Shown here piece after piece: positions 54,848-64,000 of a DNA stretch of 64,000 nt; positions within the stretch are counted from its first letter, which is position 1; the number at the start of each line of letters is the position of its first letter. The notes under the pieces are model-generated. The model saw only the letters and a program-made list of their open reading frames with translations, was not told the DNA's origin and made no database searches. The position numbers were made by a program, and so were the translations under genes. The stretch covers positions 31,160 to 95,159 of the forward strand of contig CAXARO010000261.1 in the NCBI GenBank assembly GCA_963971305.1, given 5' to 3'. This stretch comes from Arcuatula senhousia. Lineage: Eukaryota > Mollusca > Bivalvia > Mytilida > Mytilidae.

Positions 54848-54879
54848 TAGCTCACCTAACCCGAAGGGTCATATGAGCT
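54848..54879 (-). mobile_element. Solo terminal hairpin of another pearl-like family
   Basis: AGCTCACCTAACCC-GAA-GGGTCATATGAGCT, an imperfect 14-bp stem of the same form as the hairpin at 41611 but a different sequence. No tandem units follow on its plus-strand side, so it is a truncated remnant. Confidence 0.6.
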
Positions 54880-55562
54880 AGTGTCATCACAAACATTTGA
54901 AGTCTACAAATGATTGTTTCCTGCATAAATCAAAACATATTTAATTATACTAATAGTGTAACATTTAAATTTAAGATGAATGTTGATGAGGAGAAAATAG
55001 GACACCTTCGTTTTAGATAAACATATAATTGCAGCCACATGAAATGATACAGATTTAAATGCTCTCTTAGATAACCTTATAAATGCATAGTTGCAAACGA
55101 TAACGTTAATTGCTTCAAAATTTATGCATAAAAATCATTTTCGAATAAAATTGACATTCCACACTCCTTTCCTGACACTTTATAATCTCTTTATGCCTTG
55201 TGGATAGTAAAGTTTTAAAAATCGTACCATCTTGGCACTTCCAAACACCATGGAATATCAATTTGGCCTTTCGATTAAAAAAAAAATCCTAAATACACAT
55301 TTCTTAAATTAAAAATGGCGGATTATCTTTCGACAAGTTTCAAGATTTATTAATGCTTTTCTTTGAATGCAGAACTTTTATTGGTAAAAATCAAAGGAAT
55401 AACGCTGAATAATGAAATAATAGATAAACACAATTTTGTTCGATGTGTATCTTTTCTTTTGGGATCCATTACTTTCCAACAAGCTATTTCTAACGGTTGT
55501 TAAGCAGGTAATTTAAAGTAACATCTTCATGTACCAAGTATCTACTTATTGACTAAAAGAAC
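54880..55562. other. Intergenic sequence downstream of the 461-aa gene
   Basis: AT-rich; no other feature is supported. Confidence 0.4.
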
Positions 55563-56948
55563 TTATTTCTCATCTGTACTTTGCGAAACGTCATCTAAGT
55601 CTCGATACTCTTCTCCTGTGTCACTTCTAGGTAACTCATCAAAAGCATCTTCAAATGTGTTTTCAATTAAGAAAAGCTCGTAGTCTGTCGGAATGCACCT
55701 TGTGCCATATACCCGTCCATGAAAGTCAGTAGTCATAAGATCTGCCCTAGAGTCCTTAGATGACAGCACATACGTTTCATCACCAATAGGAACAATTTGC
55801 CATAAACTATAGTTATCTTTCTCTCCCGTACACCCTCGTACCCACCATTTGGCATACCCCATAGATGCATGGTAATCAGGCCACTTGTCGGATACAATTT
55901 CATAATACATCTTTCCATCTATTTCATGTATTTGAAATCGAACATAAGACTGATAGTCTTCAGTATTACACCAGCGAACCCAAGTGCCACCAATGTTCGA
56001 AAAATAAAGCGGGCTGTCAGTGAACTTTACAGATTTGATAATAAATCTTCCCTCGTCAAAGTGTTTTGTTTTGTGAGCTAAAGCCTCGCCTTGGAAAAAA
56101 TACCCAGTCAACATTGTCTCAAGCATTGGCCACTCGTTTGGTTTATACATGAGTGAAAATATTACGGTCTCCTTAGATGGTTTAACAAAAAAGTTGAGAA
56201 GAATTCTATCTCTGTTTTGATGGTATAGCATTAGGGTGTGTATGCCCCTCAGAATGTTCAGTGACCCATTTATATGTAAGATCTTGCTAAACAAAACAAA
56301 AGTTGTGTCCCTTAAAAAACTCAGATACATATATGACTTGACAAAAATCATTAGCTTGGGGAAGTTTCTTCTTTTTACAGATGAATTTTTGAGGAATTCA
56401 ATTTTTTGCCATAATTTGCCTAAAAACTCAATGCCATGAAGGGGATCAATTTTGCTATATATAAAATGTACATCTCTTTTCTGTAATTTCTTGAAACCGA
56501 CTCCATTTAAAATTATTATGGCGTTTACAAAATACTGGATCAAACCTGAACACTCCTCTTTAATTTCGTTTTCCATTCGCTTTTCGATGAAATCTAACAG
56601 TTCAGATTTTATATTCCTGTTTTGATAAATATTATATAAAGATTTAGCCGTTTCGGTTATTGCAGAAAGGGTAGGTTGCAAAGGCTGTATGATGGTCAAG
56701 ATATTAACAGCTGCTGTCACATTTTCACCAACGTCATCATACGTTGCAAATCCCAATGAATCTATTTCAGAATCGAAGTTGTACGTAGTGTTATTTTCAT
56801 CGTCAATTATACTGTCAAATAGAAAATGCTCTGTACACTGAGTTTCGACCAAAACAAATATGCTCTCAAGTTGATCTGGAAGAAGCGAAAACTTATAAAT
56901 AACATCATATAAGCGAATGTTCATTTGATTTTTATGAGAGAACAACAT
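55563..56948 (-). CDS. Unrecognised 461-aa protein, possible two-domain architecture
   Basis: An open frame of 461 codons with a likely splice acceptor (CAAACTCCAG|) 12 bp before the ATG, so an untranslated first exon is probable. Residues about 1-265 look mainly helical, with long hydrophobic stretches (VNILTIIQPLQPTL, GLIQYFVNAIIILNGVGF). Residues about 311-428 form a Trp/Tyr/Gly-rich, probably beta-structured domain (SPLYFSNIGGTWVRWC, YAKWWVRGCTGEKDNYSLWQ). The last 33 residues are acidic. No signal peptide is seen. I do not recognise the family; helical N-terminus plus beta C-terminus is compatible with several folds and I assign no function. A conserved but broken second copy at 48885-50385 shows that the gene duplicated locally. 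A 34-bp minisatellite starts 180 bp upstream. Confidence 0.75.
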   Translation of the reverse strand: MLFSHKNQMNIRLYDVIYKFSLLPDQLESIFVLVETQCTEHFLFDSIIDDENNTTYNFDSEIDSLGFATYDDVGENVTAAVNILTIIQPLQPTLSAITETAKSLYNIYQNRNIKSELLDFIEKRMENEIKEECSGLIQYFVNAIIILNGVGFKKLQKRDVHFIYSKIDPLHGIEFLGKLWQKIEFLKNSSVKRRNFPKLMIFVKSYMYLSFLRDTTFVLFSKILHINGSLNILRGIHTLMLYHQNRDRILLNFFVKPSKETVIFSLMYKPNEWPMLETMLTGYFFQGEALAHKTKHFDEGRFIIKSVKFTDSPLYFSNIGGTWVRWCNTEDYQSYVRFQIHEIDGKMYYEIVSDKWPDYHASMGYAKWWVRGCTGEKDNYSLWQIVPIGDETYVLSSKDSRADLMTTDFHGRVYGTRCIPTDYELFLIENTFEDAFDELPRSDTGEEYRDLDDVSQSTDEK

Positions 56949-57129
56949 TAAAATATTATCCTGGAGTTTGAAAAAGTTTTAAAAAATATTGATGCGTGTC
57001 TTGTACATTACTGACATTATACAAGAGAATAAATACCAGAATTACTGGAATTTTGATTATGTTACTGTAGCACTTTTCACAATGGTAAGTTTACATGTAA
57101 TCTGTTCAAAACTAATTCGTGTAATTATA

Positions 57130-57680
57130 TGGTTAAATTCAGAGGCTACTCACCTTCAAGGCGTGTTAATCTGTCGAAGCTAATCGACTTCAGAGCGTCT
57201 TAATCTGTCGAGGCTACTCGCCTTCAAGGCGTCTTAATCTGTCGAGGCTACTTACCTTCAAGGTGTGTTAATCTGTCGAGGCTACTCACCTTCAAGGCGA
57301 GTTAATCTGTCTAAGCTACTCACCAAGGCGTGTTAATCTGTCAAGGCTTCTGACTTTCAAGGCGTGTTAATCTGTCGAGGCTTCTCACCTTTAAGGTGTG
57401 TTAATCTGTCGAGGCTACTCACCAAGGCGCGTTAATCTGTCGAGACTACTCACTTTCAAGGCGTGTTAATCTTTCGAGGCTACTCACCTTCAAGGTGTGT
57501 TTATCTGTCGAGGCTACTCACCTTCGAGGCATGTTAATCTGTCGAGGCTACTCACCAAGGCGTGTTAATCTGTCGAGGCTACTAACCTTCAAGGCGTGTT
57601 AATCTGTCGAGGCTACTCACCTTCAAGGTGTGTTAATCTGTCGAGGCTACTCACCTTCAAGGCGTGTTAATCTGCCATTA
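57130..57680 (+). repeat. 34-bp minisatellite upstream of the 461-aa gene
   Basis: About sixteen units of GTTAATCTGTCGAGGCTACT followed by CACCTTCAAGGCGT, with shorter units lacking TTCAA. It lies 180 bp upstream of the start codon of the minus-strand gene, so it may fall in its promoter or first intron. Confidence 0.9.
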
Positions 57681-57819
57681 GTCACATTAAATCCGTCCGT
57701 TATCACCTGCAATAAATAAAAATATATATAACATTGATATCGAGATAATACATGCTGCCGAAACTATCCTTGACAAGCATACATGTATCCCCTTCATTTC
57801 AGATAAAAATGACTTTATG

Positions 57820-58065
57820 TAAGGGACCAACCATTTAACTTGAAGGAGGGCCTTGGTTTTTTCATAAAAAATATTCTGAAAATTATTTTTGATGAAAAAA
57901 ATATTTTGGCAGCTGAGGGTAAAAAATATATTCTGAAGAAGGACTTCTGCTATAGAAAATAATGTTGATAATGAAAAAAAATATTCTGTCGCGACGTTTT
58001 CGAAAAATAATTTTTTTTCTGATCAAAACAAAAAACCAAGACCCTCTTTGTTGAACCAACTACAT
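57820..58065. mobile_element. MITE with inverted GGGYCTTGGTTTTTT ends
   Basis: The left end GACCAACCATTTAACTTGAA, then GGAGGGCCTTGGTTTTTT, is mirrored on the right by AAAAAACCAAGACCCTCTTT and GTTGAACCAACTAC. The interior repeats AAAAATATTCTG. Target duplication was not identified. Confidence 0.7.
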
Positions 58066-58244
58066 ATACATGAGGTTATACAAACATTTTATGTTAAGCT
58101 TTTGGGACATTTTCGAAAGGCAGCTAAATTGAAAATCCCTAATTAATGCATATTCATGCAAAATGTAGTTTACTATGCAAAGATTTGGATTCAATTAACA
58201 GAACTTTGTTGGTGGACAATGCGGAAATAGTTAACAAGCACGAA

Positions 58245-58490
58245 GATGAAGTAGAAGAATAATAGCGAGCACACGAAGTGCCCGCCAGAGCAGAGGGCTC
58301 TACGGCTAGTTCCCGCGAAAAAAATGCCTAATGCTGATTTTTTTCCTCTGGATATGCATCTCAAACTGAGTTAAAAGTGCGACGTGAATATTGATAACAA
58401 TGCTTCTAAAAATATATTTTATGTTTTAAAACATGGAAGAAGTTTTTTAATATTGGTTGGGTAAGGCAAGTATTTACTAGCAACGCAATT
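58245..58490 (-). repeat. Dispersed repeat D, inverted copy
   Basis: Reverse complement of 45369-45620. The GC-rich part (AGCGAGCACACGAAGTGCCC, GGCTCTACGGCTAGTTCCCG) is well conserved. Confidence 0.7.
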
Positions 58491-58784
58491 TATAATTTGC
58501 GCTTTTTCATTTATTTTTGTACATTGCACAACAAAGTAAATGTTTTCAACGTCATCAGTTTAATATTCAAAATTTGGACTGAAACGTCACGCGCTTATAT
58601 GCGCAATTTTTAAAATAAACCACTGAATCCACGGCCTCGTTTGCCCAAATTAAAATTGAAGTATTGGAAAGTTGTTTTTTTTTTATTATCAAGTTAAAAC
58701 GTGTATTCCTTTGTTTTCCCAATCAAATGAGGCAAATAAATGAAATGATGTGCTCGCAGCTAGGCGATGCCTTATTCTTATTAA

Positions 58785-58925
58785 TATCGAGGAATTCTTA
58801 GGAACGGGATCAAAAGTAATCCAAAATCAAAACCCATGTTCTCTAATTGATTGTTTTTTCATCAGCTTTTAATCTAGAAACGAGTTGAGTATTTAAATAG
58901 CAAAATGTCAATCAAACATTTTTGT
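58785..58925 (-). repeat. 3' flank of the HEPN gene, duplicated at 61440-61590
   Basis: Shares GGAACGGGATCA.AAGTAATC, CCAAAATCAAA, TTGATTGTTTTT and ACGAGTT with 61440-61590 in direct orientation. The second copy has no coding sequence next to it. Confidence 0.7.
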
Positions 58926-58930
58926 GCTTT

Positions 58931-59932
58931 TTAATATATGACCCAAGTGTAGTCGTTGTCAGTAAATTTACCAACCTCGGTTACACGATCCCATCTGAGA
59001 GATTCCTTCATCATCATGTTATGATAGTCATTTACTAATGAAACGTCTAAGGATCTTCGTGTAAAATCCTGCAGTTGGTGTTTGACATAATCTTCCTTAC
59101 CACAACATTTAGCCAAAGTCATTATCAAAGAATCAATATAACTTTTCTGCATTTCATATTCTGGATCTGGTAAGAAAGATTCACTGGTATGACAGAACTG
59201 GTTTCTGATCTTTACAAGGCTGTCCAATGCTCCCCTGGTTGGGCATAATTTAATAAGAAGCGACTCAACGCATTTGGCACTCAGAACTGGATTAGGAGGC
59301 GCTGTCACTGAGCAAATATGTGTTACCCCAGCAGTCAAAGTCTTGCAAGCTAATCCTGATTGTGTACTGAACATCGTAAACCAGTCCGAAGAATTCAAAT
59401 TTGATTGGATAACACTTCGGCAGTTGAGTCCGCACAAACATGAAACCGAAGTACCATGGGTCATGTGATATATCACGTGTTTATTGTTTTCAAGGAAATC
59501 TCGCACTGCCAAACTGTTTGCAAGACAGCAGTTCCAAAATATATCATTACAGAAATTTATTAATATAAAATTTATTAAAGTAATATCCAAGACATCAACA
59601 TCTAATCCTGCTTTAGCTTTACAACAACAAAAGGCTCCTGCTCTTGACCGGTGTATGTGATAAGCTTGAGTGCTGGTCTTGTCGAATAATACTTCCATCT
59701 GAGTTGACCGAAGCACAATTTTTTGTCTATTCGGAGAAGTACAGCTTGGAAAACAACATTTTTCTCTTGTTGCAAAATGAAAGATATCATGTTGGTGTTT
59801 GTTTATAAAGTCCTCAAACGATATGTTTAAATTCGCTAAGTGGAACTTTAATAGTTCTTGGAGGACTTCTTTTGTGTTATCCACGAGTAACATGTAAATT
59901 CTAAGTAAATTTTCCTTTTCCTTTCTGCTCAT
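58931..59932 (-). CDS. HEPN-domain protein, DZIP3-like type (probable)
   Basis: Open frame of 333 aa. A splice acceptor (TTATTTTCAG|) lies about 15 bp before the ATG, so a 5'UTR intron is likely and the start is supported. The N-terminus (LLRIYMLLVDNTKEVLQELL) and the LDVDVLDITLINFILINF segment (about 110-127), followed by KIRNQFCH with Arg 243, Asn 244 and His 248, fit the HEPN family seen in DZIP3-like proteins. In catalytic HEPN proteins the R-N-x(3)-H motif forms an RNase site. Cys-rich patches (CCFPSC 59-64, CLCGLNC 165-171) between the two halves are unusual and could bind zinc. Such HEPN proteins are greatly expanded in bivalves and often linked to innate immunity; a role here is inference. 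Confidence 0.6.
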   Translation of the reverse strand: MSRKEKENLLRIYMLLVDNTKEVLQELLKFHLANLNISFEDFINKHQHDIFHFATREKCCFPSCTSPNRQKIVLRSTQMEVLFDKTSTQAYHIHRSRAGAFCCCKAKAGLDVDVLDITLINFILINFCNDIFWNCCLANSLAVRDFLENNKHVIYHMTHGTSVSCLCGLNCRSVIQSNLNSSDWFTMFSTQSGLACKTLTAGVTHICSVTAPPNPVLSAKCVESLLIKLCPTRGALDSLVKIRNQFCHTSESFLPDPEYEMQKSYIDSLIMTLAKCCGKEDYVKHQLQDFTRRSLDVSLVNDYHNMMMKESLRWDRVTEVGKFTDNDYTWVIY

Positions 59933-59949
59933 TTTTGAAGTTTAATCTG

Positions 59950-60275
59950 AAAATAAACAAAAAGTATAACAAACTCAACAATAACATATCTAAACGAGGG
60001 ACACTACACTTTCTCACTCTAATTCATACAAAATAAATATATATTCGATACAAATTAACTAAATCAAATTTAAGGGAAAAGGGAGAAAAAATTCATGTTC
60101 ACAAATGAGTTTTTGTTCTATTTTATTTTGTCAGTCATCAAATATATTACCACCTAACTTGCTTACAACGTTTCGCCTCCTTCTGTCAGTATTTTGTTAC
60201 TGTTACTGTCATTGTGCTTTATGGCAAAAACATCAATAAATTATAAAGGGTATGGAGTAAATGAACAAATATGTA
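59950..60275. other. 5' region of the HEPN gene
   Basis: Contains the splice acceptor at about 59947-59956 (minus strand) and presumably part of a 5'UTR intron. No first exon could be placed. Confidence 0.35.
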
Positions 60276-60815
60276 AACTGTTATTAATGTTTTTGAGCTG
60301 TATGGCATTTCGGAATTTTATTCCTATTCATTAGCACTTGAACCCAAACAATTCAACACAAGGGTTCCAAATGCATAAAACCAAAAGATGTCCAAATAAT
60401 AAGTAATAAAAAGAATATCTATGGACAAACTACGAAGGAGTTAAACCTTGTCTTTTAGAATTTGCACAAATTAAGATATTAGAAATAAACAAAGTGTACA
60501 TGTAATCTCGTGTACAAATAAACCATATCTTAAAAAAATATAGAGTATCTAAAAGACGGGGAATCGTTTTACTAACTCCACATGGCATTAAAGACAAACT
60601 CCTGTAATAAATGATTTTGAAAGGATTCGAAGTATATGAACACGAGACCATAACAAATATGTAAACTCCAACTGCAACTTTTTATGAGCTGTATTGCCAT
60701 TTCGAAATTTTATTCCTTATTCACAATTCAAAAAATGCATACAACTAAAGAAAATCCGAATAATAAGTTATATTAAATGTATTTAAGGACAAACTAGGAT
60801 GGAAATGTTAATTAC
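60276..60815 (+). repeat. Local direct duplication, two ~160-bp parts about 375 bp apart
   Basis: GAGCTGTATGGCATTTCGGA, TTTTATTCCTATTCA and AATAATAAGTAATA at 60290-60420 recur in diverged form at 60685-60790. Noncoding. Confidence 0.6.
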
Positions 60816-61439
60816 ACCCCAGTTCTATTGTTTACAGTCAAACTCCCATTTTCAGAAACTTTCTTTGTGTGAGAAATTCACAATTCACAATGGCAAAAAC
60901 AGTTTCCAGATACCCCTGCTTTTGCGCTTGTGAACACACCTCATGTTCATAGAACAAAAGAGCTTCTCACAAGAAGAAACTTCTGAAATAGCCAGCCCAG
61001 GGCATCTGAGAAAGAAATAAAAACAGTTCACTTTATTAGGTTTAAAATCAATTCTGATTTAAAAGTAGCAAAATAAAAAAACATACAAATAATTAAAACA
61101 AAACATAAAAAAATAAAAATTAACAAACAAAACAAAGCAAGAATATGTCCAATAGACATAATGCCGATATTTCGCAACATAAGAGACGGACGAACAAACG
61201 TATCCGACGACTGTATGTCCCAATAACTTTCGTAGATGGGGCATCAAAATGGGCCAAAGATAGAAATGGGCGGATTTCGTTAAACAGGTAATAAATTCAA
61301 GGGTATGGGACCAACGCTGATTACCAAATGTAAAAAAGGATGTAATAAGAGGTTGCTGAGAAAACTGTTAAGAAAATAGTCTGATCATTTATGCAAAAAA
61401 TTAAGTAAGTCGGCAAACAGGAAGGAGATAGAATAGTAA
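60816..61439. other. Intergenic, with a possible pearl-like terminus near 61230
   Basis: TTCGTAGATGGGGCA near 61230 is the reverse complement of the end seen at 18570, with GAGACGGACGAACAAACG upstream. It may be the 3' end of a decayed pearl-like element. Nothing else is supported. Confidence 0.4.
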
Positions 61440-61590
61440 TAATATCGAAGTATTTGTAGGAACGGGATCAGAAGTAATCCAAAATCAAAGCCCCTGTTCT
61501 CTTAATTGATTGTTTTTAGCCTTAGGTTTTAACCTAAAAACGAGTTTCAGTATCTGAATAGTCAAATCTCAATAGAACCTTTTTGCATCC
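61440..61590 (-). repeat. Orphan copy of the HEPN gene 3' flank
   Basis: Direct duplicate of 58785-58925 without any neighbouring HEPN coding sequence. It may be the remnant of a lost paralogue. Confidence 0.6.
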
Positions 61591-63225
61591 AATTATGGAC
61601 TTTATGCATAATTGACACATATATATTTACATGAATATTGGATAGAAAAATTATTAATCATATTTCTGAAATAATACGACCAAAATTCCAAAATCAAATT
61701 ATCATGGATATAATGTTTAGAATCCTTCGGGTCGTCGTTGAAAAAAAATATTTTAAACTAGGATTAAGTAGTGCCACAGACTTTTTTATTGCAGTTCTTG
61801 GATTTTTACCATTGTGAGATTTTTTCAAGCTTCGCGGGACAAATCTTTTATTTTATTCAACTTGTGTGCAGATATGTAAATCATCTGACCTAAATTGACA
61901 ATCATACAATTTTTTCACATAAGAATAGATTCATTAAACCAGAAATAAGATGTATATTTTAGGAGACTTTCTTTTTATTGATATGCAAAATGTAAAAATA
62001 ACATGCATATCATGTATACACTGAAGTAATATATTTAAGGAGGAACTTGCAGGTGATCACATGACTAGCCAAAAATGAATTTAAACTTAACATTTGATTT
62101 AATGCTGAAAGGTGTTCAAGATGTTGAAATTCTATTAAAAGTTCCATTAAGACTTTGTTTTGTTTTGATATTAAAAGCATTGAAACTATTTTTTCTTTAT
62201 TTTGTTAATTTTATTTTATAAAGTATTCTTTAAACCTAATGGAATCTCACATTTCTGCATTTTGACAAAGGGAGATAATTTATGACTAAATTTGCAAATT
62301 TTGGCTACTTTTTGGCATATTTTTGTGTTTATCTGAAAAACTAACTCAGAAGCACCACCTTTTCTTCCTATTATTTTAAAGCAATAAAACAGCCCAATAT
62401 AATATCAAAAATTTACAAAATTCTATTTTTTCTTTAAAATTGTGTACTTTCTTTAACATTTCAATGTAAAACAGTCAACCTTCAGAAACAGTTATCTCGA
62501 AAACTAACTCAGAAGCATGTATTTTCCAAATTGATTATTTAAAGTGTATCTATTGATGTGTCTATTTTACAAATTTTAAAGAAAATCTATTAACAGGAAA
62601 TTTGTGGTGTTTGGTGCAAGTACCCCCCTTAAAAGAATTGTTAAGTATAGGTGATCAAGCTCATTATCAGTGTAAATAAACTTACATAAATCTGTATCGT
62701 GCAATGATAAAAAAACACCTGTTTAAAATAATAACGATGAAATATTAGTTAACAAGGGATGTGCATTGTATACAATGGTCTGCAGTTGAGGTTAAATTAG
62801 AAAAAAAAACTTTAAAAATATTATTCATGATATGGTACGTTTTTAAATTCATATCATATCAACTTCAGATGATTGTTATAACTTAAATAAAAGAGTTGTG
62901 TTATTTCCAATGTATAATTGTTTCATTTAGTGGGCTTCACATTAAGGGATTTAAATTAAAAATTGATTTGAAATTTTCCTTTAAATTCATATAATTTTTC
63001 AATAGAGAAAACATGTAATTGAATTAAACATATAAGAAATGACCACAATATTTTTTCTGTCTATTCCAAATGATCATTTATGTACCAAATATTATTTCGA
63101 ATAGACAAAAAATATTGTTTATATTCCTTAAAGAATTTATTTTTTTATTTCTTGAAAATATGACCCACATTGATACAAGTTGCAAAACATATACGATTAA
63201 TTACTAGCAATGTAAATAACTAGTT
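61591..63225. other. AT-rich intergenic region
   Basis: No gene or bounded repeat is supported. AACTAACTCAGAAGC occurs twice (near 62339 and 62503) within a weak duplication. Confidence 0.4.
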
Positions 63226-63229
63226 AAAA

Positions 63230-63440
63230 GTGGTAAAAGAAGCAGAGAGGCACAAATGGGACATTCGAATGTCAAAGTCCGAAATGGCAACGACAAAACC
63301 GGTAAACACGAACAAGAACAGCACAAAGAAACACAAAACACAAAATTAACCGAACGGAAATTGAACAACGCGAACTCAAGTCGTAACAAGAGTGAACTCT
63401 GGTGCTCCAGAAGAGTAAGCGGTTCCTGTCTGTTTGAAAA
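63230..63440 (-). mobile_element. Retroelement tail
   Basis: AGAAGCAGAGAGGCACAAAT, GACATTCGAATGTC, ACAAAACCGGTAAACACGAA, GCGAACTCAAGTCGTAACAA, TGCTCCAGAAGAGTAAGCGG: tail family in minus orientation, complete at the 3' side. Confidence 0.75.
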
Positions 63441-64000
63441 TACATATATACGTTGGTGGCGAATGAAAGTTAAACTTTAACCTCCATAAAACCTTATAGA
63501 ATGAGTCCTTCCCACCTTTTATTCAATAGATATTTATTTAGCTCGTAGACGGTCGGGGAACGAATGGTTGCTTCGAAAAAAGATATCAAGAAATACTGTC
63601 TTGCAGAGATTTTCTATATTTTACAATGCTAAAGGCATGGAAACTCTCACAATTTTTAAAACATAATGAAATTCACTTTCGCGGTCTTACAATGTACTTA
63701 AATCAGGTATCTTGTACTTGACCATTTAATTCCCAACATAGACACCAAGATATATTGTTATCGTGAAAAAACTTTCTGTAATATAAATTTTTGTCAGAAA
63801 TCGCGCATAATGATTATAACGTTTCGCGGCATTATACTTAATGTAACGTCACGTCACGTCTTTATGACAGGCAGAATTGCAATAGAGAGTGAAACATATA
63901 CACGTCTTTGTCTTATTTCCACACAAAGTACTATCAATACACGAAACTGGTGCCGTTCGACAAAAAAAATTATGTATTCAAAGCTGAAATCAGTTCGGGC
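63441..64000. other. Intergenic, nothing recognised
   Basis: No gene is supported up to the window end. ACGTCACGTCACGTC at about 63845-63860 is a short direct repeat. Confidence 0.35.

Larger units (their letters stand above)
52565..54860 (+). repeat. Dispersed repeat R, copy 3, split by nested elements
   Basis: The left part (about 52565-52756: AGACTTTAGACATGATTTGT, TTATTCAGGAAAGTAATAAA) and the right part (about 54635-54860: AATAAGATCCAGATAATTTT, CTGAACAAGACTTCGTTTTT) are adjacent in copies 1 and 2. The gap is filled by the pearl-like element at 52759-54630. Confidence 0.75.

Noticed and set aside
57130..57680. CRISPR-like array
   Set aside because: Units are directly adjacent with no unique spacers and the genome is eukaryotic; it is a 34-bp minisatellite. 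The same applies to the other tandem arrays.

Overview
The window looks like nuclear DNA of a marine bivalve, most likely a mussel of the Mytilus group. It is AT-rich, has spliced genes with GT/AG introns, and is dominated by small repeats. Several repeats have designs typical of bivalves: pearl/Helentron-like elements with internal tandem repeats and a terminal hairpin, a hammerhead-ribozyme retrozyme, and many 5'-truncated retroelement tails. The species call is inference from repeat style and protein content, not from a database match.

Layout. 0.1-5 kb: left arm of a large inverted duplication, then a 27-bp minisatellite split by a 779-bp TIR element. 5-11 kb: a pearl-like element (6440-7326), a tRNA-like sequence and a local duplication. 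11.2-13.6 kb: a LINE with an almost intact reverse transcriptase, minus strand. 15.7-20.4 kb: repeats only, including a 460-bp element with a 10-bp target duplication and a tRNA-derived SINE split by a TTAA-flanked element. 21.1-26.5 kb: two convergent paralogous two-exon genes for small secreted Cys/Thr-rich proteins. The second lies inside the right arm (23.7-31.4 kb) of the inverted duplication. 33-34.8 kb: a single-exon rhodopsin-like GPCR with a coding 48-bp minisatellite in its third intracellular loop. 36.3-36.6 kb: retrozyme with a type I hammerhead ribozyme. 36.8-42 kb: direct duplications, minisatellites and a complete pearl-like element. 43.9-46.9 kb: a secreted farnesoic-acid-O-methyltransferase-like (FAMeT) domain gene start, a GC-rich island of five hairpins flanked by a 12-bp direct repeat, and a PAN/apple-like exon. 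48.9-50.4 kb: pseudogene of the 461-aa gene at 55.6-56.9 kb, broken by a TA-flanked palindromic element. 52.6-54.9 kb: three-level nested repeats. 55.6-60 kb: the 461-aa gene of unknown function and a HEPN-domain gene, both on the minus strand. 60-64 kb: mostly featureless AT-rich DNA.

The intact genes do not form one pathway. Their mix (secreted Cys-rich proteins, a HEPN protein, FAMeT and PAN domains, an orphan GPCR) fits the variable, duplication-prone accessory gene content known in mussels. The duplicated arms allow filled and empty insertion sites to be compared directly, and one secreted-protein gene is present in only one arm. All coordinates were read by eye; element edges without a stated target-site duplication are good to about 10-20 bp.
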